NCBI GenBank assembly: GCA_914767715.1
Contig: OU612071.1
Span: 27,339,681 to 27,403,680, forward strand
From: Membranipora membranacea
Lineage: Eukaryota; Bryozoa; Gymnolaemata; Cheilostomatida; Membraniporidae
Direction: 5' to 3'
Length of the DNA stretch: 64,000 nucleotides
Below, one piece after another: positions 56,465 to 64,000 of the stretch. The notes beneath the pieces are model-generated. The model was not told where the DNA came from, ran no database searches, and worked only from the letters and a program-made list of their open reading frames with translations. Each line of letters begins with the position of its first letter. Position 1 is the first letter of the stretch. Both the position numbers and the translations under genes were made by a program.

Positions 56465-58859
56465 GTATGTTTGGTCTCGAAGAATGACAATTTATAATTA
56501 TTCACCCCAATAATAAATTAGGGCAGTGTGTAGTCATAGGATGTCAGCTTAGGAATAAATTAACAGGGAGTAAAATTATTGCATCATATTATTTAAATTC
56601 AACCTTTTTTTTGTTTGTTTGTTTCGACTCCAATTATTTTAATAACCCTCTGGTCAGACTATTGACACCATAAGTCACTATTCTGAAGCATCCTCCAACG
56701 TACCATCCACTACATTAACAGCAGCATACATCAGGATATGAATAGCTTGTCTTCACTCCATGCCCCCAGTGCTTTTTCACATACATAGTATTGCGAAACA
56801 TTTAGGTTGGTGCTATTTCTTACTGTTCCCACCCCAGCCTCATAACCTCATACTTATATGCCAACAGACCAGCACACTAATGCTCTCTACTAATGCTTCT
56901 CTCCCCATCACCTTGTCATCTGTTTCTTTGATTAATTCCCAAAAGGAAAAGGCAATTTTTTGGAAGGACAATCATAAATTCAGTTCCAAGTTGTCAGTTT
57001 AGTTTCTATAAAATGAGGCCGATCTGACAGCCTCTCAGTGTTGTGGGGCACGGGACCAGAACAAATGGTGCTATATTTTTGTTCATTGTTTAATTTGGTA
57101 CCTTAATCATAGACCAATTTTGTAGAGAAATTTTTATATTCATGATTGAGTAGAGCGCTGATATCTTGATGGGAAGACGAACATCTTAAAAGAACTTTTT
57201 CCACTTCTGGTACATTGTTCAGGCTTCATCTGGGTTGCAGAATTAAATCATCAATTAATGGTTGCCTGGTTTGAGAAACATAGGTGTCACCAGGGGGGGG
57301 GGGGGGGTACTGATTTTTCTTCTGATTTAAACATGGTGGTAGAATTAATGATGTTCACCACAATATTATGAGAGTTTATAAAAGGTGTATAATGTTTAGA
57401 ATCGATTCGGTTGCTAGTTGGCTGGTTGCTGTTAGTAGTGGTGTTGTCATCTATATCTGTAGAAGATGATCCTGCATTTCAGTTGTGAAGTGAAGGCGGG
57501 TTGATGTGTAGCTCAGCTTGCCAAACACGAGTCTCACAAGAATATCTAAGAGTTAGGAATCTCTTTCGGATGAAACAGGGACCGTATAGCTCATATACCA
57601 TATACTCATGCGAAGAGTTAAGCTCAAATGCTAAAATTTAGCGACAAATAAATTAACACTAAAACGTATTTGACTACGCTACCTTCGTTCAATTCTGTTT
57701 TTGATTGCTTCTAGTGCAAGTGGAGTAGCCTTGTAACTGTCCTAGACAAGCTCTAGCTAAGCTTGCTGTTATGCTGTAAGTGGGTCATCATTTGAGTGTG
57801 AATCTGTTACAGGGGAGATAATATACTCTAGACCCTTCTAGACCCTTGGTTTTTGCACTTTGAAATAGATTACATCATTCGATATTGTCTTCTGCGAAAA
57901 AAATTACATTTTTTGATCATTGCTTTGGCAAAGCATCGATATGAGCAGTGGTTGTGTTTTGCTTTTCTAAACACTTTGACACAAGCATTTTTCATATATT
58001 GTGTTAAGCTGTGATTTACCGCTAAAGCTGAAGCTCATTGAAAAGGCTACTTTAAACATGGAAGGGGAGTTTAATTTCAGACACCACTCTTATAATTAAC
58101 CTTTTTATGTGCTTGAGGTACGAGCTTGACTTCTCTGTGTTGTTTGTCCAACAACAATTGTAGGCTGAATTAAAAAGCATGTCAGAGCAGTGTTCCATTT
58201 CTACACACAGAAACAGATAACAAAAGATTACAGACCAGTGAATACCGTACCGATGTAGCTGTTTTACAAAACTCACCAGGATTGCCAATTAAAACTAGTA
58301 TGTACATTACAGGCTAAGATTATTACCTTGTGCCAAGCACTGATTTCTTGTCAATATCTAGTTTATCTCAATTATAAGTACTGTGTATCCAGCGCACTCT
58401 TAGGTCTCATTTATTCATCATTTAAATTAATGAAATCTTTTTACAAGCTATAGGAGTGATTGAGGACGAATATAGACTCCAAGCTTTTGCAAGGCCTGCT
58501 GGCAAAAGCCCAACAAACACAGTCAAACCTTTTGGAATTATAGGCACGTACTCATATTTCATATCCAGTAATAAATGATCACAGTTAATTATTGTTTTTT
58601 TTCTGGCTCTTGATAATACTTGTTTTGGCATGTATTGTAAGAACGCATGGACACCTGACACAGTCCTAAAATTAATAATATCGGCTGGAGAGGGCCAAAA
58701 TGTTAAAACTGTGCTTGATTGTTAAAACATAAGATTGTTTCATTTTACCTGTTCTTTCAGACAATTGATCATTTATTGATGTCAGTTGATATAGCAGCTG
58801 TTAAACACAAGTTAATATTCACAAATAATGTGATCAATTACCTAATACGTAATTTGCAG
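56465..58859. other. Intron with MITE remnant
   Basis: 2.4 kb. Contains G15 at 57293-57307 and the TTAA-MITE relative at 57829-57985. A tRNA-A-box-like TGTAGCTCAGCTTGCC at 57506 lacks a B box. Confidence 0.5.
57829..57985. repeat. Relative of the 32.95-kb MITE without foldback insertion
   Basis: CTTCTAGACCCTTGGTTTTTGCAC...GATTACATCATTCGAT...TTTGGCAAAGCATCGATATGA...GTTTTGCTTTTCTAAACACTTT follows 33066-33112 and then 35305-35410 continuously. It thus represents the uninterrupted MITE sequence, including a single TACATCA. Confidence 0.8.
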
Positions 58860-59005
58860 GAGCAATCATAGCGGTGATAACCTCAGGGACTTTGTTGTGG
58901 GTCCTCGTGACAACTGCTTATGTTGTTAAAAATTACAAAGGATCAAAAGATAAAGCAAAGTACTCTTCTGGTGTTCCTCAACTGAACCAAGTGGATGATG
59001 TGTAA
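58860..59005 (+). CDS. Lectin receptor gene: transmembrane and cytoplasmic exon
   Basis: AATTTGCAG acceptor in phase 1, then AIIAVITSGTLLWVLVTTAY (a single transmembrane helix), a basic stop-transfer segment (KNYKGSKDKAKYSS) and a short tail ending LNQVDDV before the TAA at 59003-59005. No ITAM/ITIM pattern is evident in the roughly 25-residue tail, so signalling would need a partner, or the protein acts as an adhesion or capture molecule. A C-terminal D-D-V could be a weak PDZ ligand. Candidate AATAAA signals lie at 60057 and 60411. Confidence 0.85.
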
Positions 59006-60846
59006 TGTTGTTGGTGTCTGGTGAGTTCATAGAATTGATATAATTAACCTATAAAAACACTTTGTGCACCTTAACGAGAAAAACATACACTTGTATCAAA
59101 ATCGCACAGTAGTGTTTATACTCAACAATATAACCAATTTTTCTGCCCACAGACCAGGTTTAATTACCATGAGTATAAGATCAGAGCAATAGAAGAATTC
59201 GATGACATAACTTTAGTATTAGTATTGTATTGATGTTCATATTGTACTGTCTAGGCTTATTTTTTGTATGATATGGGTTTGCTTTACAGGAAAAAAGATG
59301 ACACCATAATTAACCAGTATACATGTCACATATATTTATTAATATGCCATAAAACCCATCCCTCTCAGAAGATGAAAGGAGTTTCAATATAAGCACATAT
59401 ACGTCTTTTTATTTCAGATTACCCTACTATCTGCCGCAAAACCAGATATTGCACACTTAACAGCGGTATATAAAGCAACTGTCATGAAAACAGAAATTTC
59501 ATTTTTTCAAGATGATGCACATTATATACGCGTCAGTTCCTTCTGTAATCCTGTCAACCCATATATTACGCTCATAATTATTGTTCTATTGTTCATTTGT
59601 TTTAATAATGTTCATGATTATGTTGAAACTATAGTGTTGAATCGATAAGATGACATTTATCCCAAAATATAGCACTTGCCTTAAAGCCTGAAAATATCAT
59701 TTTTTCTAGATAATATACTACCGTGTGTACTGTTTATTCAGCAACCCTGCCAACCAAACTTATGTGTTATATATCAATGCCCTTGAAATATCTTTCTAGA
59801 TTGTGGGAATTAATATGTGTCCAGTTCCAGTATTGCCCCAATCTAGTAGGCAACACATAAATTCACAGGGCAGATAACCAATGGTATCCTAGGCCATAAT
59901 ACAATAAACAAATTATATATGCACTCGCCCGCCCCCCGTGCACACACACACATGTCACTTGTCCTGCATAGATGCATTACAACTATTTGGAAAACATAGC
60001 TCTTTTGAAAAAGATGGCACTTTTGAAAACATTTCCTTGAAAATAATATAGATGCCAATAAAGTTTGTGCGGCACTGTAAGAAACCAAATCAAGCCCGGC
60101 TGAGCTGTTTTATTTATATTTTTTCATAAATAGGATATTGCTCAATTCATTATATTTGTTTGAGTGTTAAAGTTTTGTTAGCCTCTCTGTTAATCTAAAA
60201 CTGTCTTCATCCTGAGGTTTTAGAAAATTCATGACTGTCCTACAAACAGCAGTATGGACGAAACACCTTTAACTGCTACGCCCTACCATCATATGATGTA
60301 GAAAAAACTAGGTGAAAATATATAAATATAAGTCTGCATGTCTGGAATATCACTCAGCTACTAAGATCTAGAAGTGGCCCATATCGCTAGATCTCTGCTT
60401 CTGTGTCCACAATAAAAGCTATTATTGAATTCAATTTAGAAAGCAGGGTCCAATACGACATTTGGTAAAGATGAGAAGACTTGACGCAACTATTACTCAT
60501 ATGTAAGCAGCTTTATTATTCAAGATACATCCCATTATGTATCTGCTAGGGTTATCTCATGAACAGCATCATTGTTTTATTTTTGTAACTTCCAGTCTTT
60601 ATATAATAAGGAGATGAAGGCTGGTCGCAAGCCTGTTTGTTTTTCATTTCACAACACAGTGAAAGGCTTAACGGAAAAAGCAGCTTGTAAAATGATATGG
60701 ACAGACCTCTGGCTATAAGCAGAACAAGGGTGTGTTATGAATTTGTTTAAATTAAATGCTATTTTCAACAATTTCAATTTTTTCAAATATTTTATTTAGC
60801 CTATGACCTCAAAGTTTTGATTTACTATACCTATATACCCACTTTT
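59006..60846 (+). other. 3' untranslated region or downstream stretch
   Basis: No further coding exon. AATAAA at 60057-60062 and 60411-60416 are possible polyadenylation signals. Confidence 0.4.
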
Positions 60847-61800
60847 CTAATAAGACTGACCCTTTAAAAGATTTGATTCCATACATAAATGCCGAGTTGG
60901 GTTCAGATATATTGGAACATTTGTATTTGCTATAAGCCTGAAGGCTCTTTCCTGGAGGATGAAAACGGGACTTATTAGATAAGAGGGAGACATATTGGAA
61001 TAATAGATATTTATACCATATATGAGATGAAAAAATATTAACTGGTGGTAAAATTTCAATGCGGCACCTTGGTCAACACAGAACTGACATTTCTAGGACA
61101 ATGCCAGACTGGACCCAACAGATCTGCAAGTGTGCAGAATATGGTCAGTCCACCCAAGAGTATTGCACAAGTTTAATCCTAATAGTTTAGTTTTTGATTC
61201 TCTGGCAAGTACAGTACCCCAAAAGAAATTATTAAGCTTGTGTGCTTGATGAATTGCATAGCAGGAATGTGATTATTTCATATTGATGGTCATTCTATTT
61301 GAAGGGCACCAAGATCTTATGCAAGCCAAATCGTTATTGCAATGACTCTCTAAAGAATAGTGTTCAGGTCTTTGGCAAGAAATGTTGTGTCACCTGCATA
61401 GAAAAATGAGCTTGAATTTAATGGTAATTTTAGGAGATCATTTATGAATATCAAAAACAGTGTAAGGGCTAAAATATATCCTTGGTGAACTGCAACACTA
61501 ATTGGTAAAATTTTAAAGAAGCTTACACGGACCTTCACAAATTGCTTGCGCTGTGACAGGAAAGACATAATGATATGTGATATGAAGAAGCCTTGTACTT
61601 TGGAGTTCAAAATCCAGGCCTAAATTGTTTTTAATAAATTAGCAGTATATTTGTCAATTAATATGATTTTCTAATGATTTTGATAAAATTGGAAGTACAG
61701 AAATTGGTCTGTAATTGGCCAAGTCTTTGGTATCAGCTCCCTTAAAAAATTGGTGGCACACATGCTAGCTTCCATTTGCATGGATATTCACCCTCAACTA
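60847..61800 (-). pseudogene. Second non-LTR reverse transcriptase fragment
   Basis: Minus-strand landmarks in order: LANYRPISVLPIL (about 61725-61690), HIIMSFLSQRKQFVKV, TLFLIFINDLLKLPL and FFYAGDTTFLA (the YADD box with Gly for the first Asp, about 61410-61390). The C-terminal RAFRLIANTNVPIYLNPT is at about 60945-60890. The pattern suits CR1/Jockey-type elements and differs from the 30-32-kb element. Stops and internal loss are evident. Confidence 0.8.
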
Positions 61801-63220
61801 AAATCCTGTTGAGCATGTCAGTGAGTATATTTCTAATATATTGAAAAGTGATTTTCAGTATCCTTATAGAAAATCCTGTCAGCACAAGGAGACAACTTTG
61901 ACAGACAAATATAAATTTCCCATGCAGATCCTTTCTTTGAGCTCTTTCACATCAGTTCTATTTTTTAATTGCTTTGCTTATCATTGCTCATCAAAGTTGG
62001 GCAGTAATCCATCAATTTCATTATAGCTCAGGTTTTTATGACCTCCATTTTACTAACATGAGAAACTTGGAATGACAACTCCTATATTGCTGGATAGGCA
62101 AAATATGCATAATTCACTCAGTGTTGTTTTAGATATTTTTTTATTATTGGTAGCGGATTATTTTTCCAGGCCAAGTCATGTATTGTTTTATAATATTGGT
62201 GATCACTCACGCTCACTACCTTGGAGGGACTAGAGACTTTGAATATGCCTAAACCAAGCCCATCTCCTAATTATCTTTGCTTTCATGCATCTCAAACACA
62301 AAATCTATATAGCAAATGCACTGCTACATACAGGCCTCCCAGAAAATCGTTAAGTGTTCAGCACAGTGATAAAACTGAGAATTTGTTGAGAATGAAATGA
62401 AGTGTAAGATATTAAGGTATCACTACCAATATTTCTGTTTCAGATAACAGTAATTGCAACGGTTTGCTCACCATCAACCAAAACCCTTAATGGAGCCTCT
62501 GTCTTGAGTAATATGACAAGTCCAGTCAAACCATAGTTTAGTAATATACTTTCTGTGAGTGTGGATATCTATTCCTAACATTGAATATGCGTATATTGAT
62601 ACCAACATTGAACAATATGGGTATTGATTAACCAGCCAAATTTGTTGTTACAAGTGTTTGGAAAGGAAGTAAGAAAGCGAGGTAGCCTGTTTTGCATTCA
62701 GAAATTATTCCTAGTTTCAGCTAACACATTGAAATTAATTTTCCAAACTAATTTGGAGAGTGGCAAACCCTGTAACAGTACAAAGAATCGTTGTCGTTTG
62801 GTAACCACAGCCAAGTTTTGTGCTGAGTTAGCAGACTGATGCCACGATGCTTCAGTGGTATTAGCAATACCAGCACTTAGAAAGACTAATTGTTTGATCT
62901 GTGGTTCTCTGTACTATTCATTTGTTACAAAATTGTTTTACCAGAGCTCCAGGTTCATTAGAGGCCAAGTGTACCGTAGCAACGAAATATGAAATTAGTT
63001 ATTGTTGTAGCAATGCAGTGAGAGAATTGTTTTCTATTCTAATGTCCATTGTCTTTTTGGTAGTGTTTGAGAAGGTGCCCTCAGTAGTATCACTCTCAAA
63101 TTGTATTGTATGTATAAACTCATGATTGATCACCCGCATTGGTGTTATTGGTGCAAACCTGCATGCTCTGACGTTTCATGATTGAATTTGGATACATTTT
63201 TTATGTGTAACTACCACTAA
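61801..63220. other. Noncoding stretch
   Basis: No supported gene; upstream part may be more of the degraded non-LTR copy. Confidence 0.35.
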
Positions 63221-63229
63221 TATAAAAAA
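63221..63229 (+). promoter_or_regulatory. TATA box
   Basis: TATAAAAAA 56 bp before the ATG at 63277. Confidence 0.55.
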
Positions 63230-63276
63230 CAAACAGCTTACCAGACTAGCCTTCGAAAGTTCTTCGTCATCACATC

Positions 63277-63328
63277 ATGAATCTGAATCTCATTGTTGCC
63301 GTAGTTGCCCTCGCAGTATTCCTAGTTG
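63277..63328 (+). CDS. Signal-peptide exon of a downstream secreted or membrane protein gene
   Basis: ATG opens NLNLIVAVVALAVFLVG, a strongly hydrophobic signal sequence, ending at a GTGAGT donor (63329) in phase 1. A TATA box sits at the right distance. Phase 1 after the signal exon is typical of genes built from phase-1 extracellular modules, as in the lectin gene just upstream, so a neighbouring paralogue is possible. The rest of the gene is beyond the window. Confidence 0.65.
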
Positions 63329-63392
63329 GTGAGTACTTTTAATACATTACACACATTTCAGTTTTTGACATTTGAGAAGGTAAACTCTGAAC

Positions 63393-63880
63393 CATAGACG
63401 TAATAATAAACCTAGACAGGACACTATGTAGATCATTAACATTGAGGCACTGAGGCAGTTAATTGCGGGGGCGAGGTAACGAAATTGGAAGGTGTAGTAG
63501 CATTGGTGCTTTCATTGTCTTACAGCTCATATACCAGGTTCTTGTTGATAACTCGATCGATTCCGATCGGAGTTTGAGTTTGAGAATTACTATTGATCTG
63601 GCAGCTTGTCGTGAATACAAATTTTAGGCAAAACACTTTTTTAAGAAGAAATTACATCAAAATTGATAACAAGATGCTGCTGATTGTAAAGCAATTTTGA
63701 AACTCAAAATCCGATCAAAATTGATCGAATTGCGAATAAAATAAACCCGGATTATGGACAGTAAATCGATGATGACACCAATGCTATTACAACTTCCAAT
63801 GCCGTTACGTCGCCCACAATTAGGTGCCTCACTTCAGCTGTCTACAGTGCCCTGTCTAGGTTTATTATTAAGTACTTAGT
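63393..63880. mobile_element. Foldback element, third copy
   Basis: CATAGACGTAATAATAAACC and GGTTTATTATTAAG ends with inverted arms of about 150 bp (GCGAGGTAACGAAATTGGAAG opposite CTTCCAATGCCGTTACGTCGC, each given at 21 nt less the first base in pairing terms). Same family as 21377 and 33113. Lies in intron 1 of the gene starting at 63277. The flanks do not show a clear duplication, so the right end is approximate. Confidence 0.8.
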
Positions 63881-64000
63881 TTGAGGTTACTATTTTTATG
63901 TTATGGCCTCTGAAACTTCCAGGGTGATCACCTTCAATCGGCATCAGGAATCAGCGGGCCCACCGTGTGGGGCGTCACAGCGCCGCATACTCATAATTAG
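63881..64000. other. Window end, nothing identified
   Basis: Intron sequence of the last gene as far as can be seen. Confidence 0.3.

Noticed and set aside
57506-57560. tRNA gene suggested by TGTAGCTCAGCTTGCC
   Set aside because: No B box, acceptor stem or cloverleaf could be formed.

Overview
The window is AT-rich animal nuclear DNA. Coding signals are short exons bounded by AG acceptors and GT donors. Promoters carry TATA boxes, and mobile elements fill most of the rest. Nothing prokaryotic was seen. The combination of secreted-peptide genes, a C-type-lectin receptor with a mucin-like stalk, a tRNA-Ser-primed Ty3/gypsy element, a metazoan Mutator-like transposase remnant and foldback elements suggests an invertebrate, perhaps a marine deuterostome. 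I cannot name the species.

Layout. 0-1.2 kb: a tRNA-derived SINE and a 114-bp tandem array. 1.5-8.1 kb: exons of one or two unrecognised genes, a 134-bp minisatellite and a cluster of diverged local repeats. One intron holds an inverted copy of part of exon 2 between 17-bp direct repeats. 8.7-15 kb: mostly noncoding, with short dispersed repeats and a 755-bp-offset duplication. 15.8-23.1 kb: two oppositely oriented paralogues of a small secreted cationic peptide gene of antimicrobial-peptide type, about 6 kb apart; a 490-bp foldback element lies just upstream of the second. 24.5-36.4 kb: a nested stack on the minus strand. A non-LTR retrotransposon (ORF1-like, endonuclease, reverse transcriptase, RNase H) is split by a 4.8-kb Ty3/gypsy element with AATTC target duplications. 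It is split again by a TTAA-flanked palindromic MITE, which itself carries a 2.2-kb foldback element with TACATCA duplications.

38.2-59.0 kb (+): a host gene for a type I membrane protein. It has two C-type-lectin-like domains, each split over two exons, then a long Thr/Ser-rich stalk, a transmembrane helix and a short basic tail. Every confident internal exon is bounded by phase-1 introns, which suits exon shuffling and skipping. Its signal-peptide exon was not found. Its introns hold a Mutator-like transposase remnant, a degenerate non-LTR endonuclease, a duplicated block ending in a U2 snRNA 5' fragment, and SINEs. 60.8-61.8 kb: another non-LTR fragment. 63.2-63.3 kb: TATA box and signal-peptide exon of a further secreted or membrane protein gene, with a third foldback copy in its first intron.

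The host genes read as secreted or surface molecules of immune or recognition type (inference). The most distinctive items are the peptide-gene pair with reciprocal lesions, the lectin-mucin receptor, and the foldback family with internally repeated arms and a paralogous empty insertion site.
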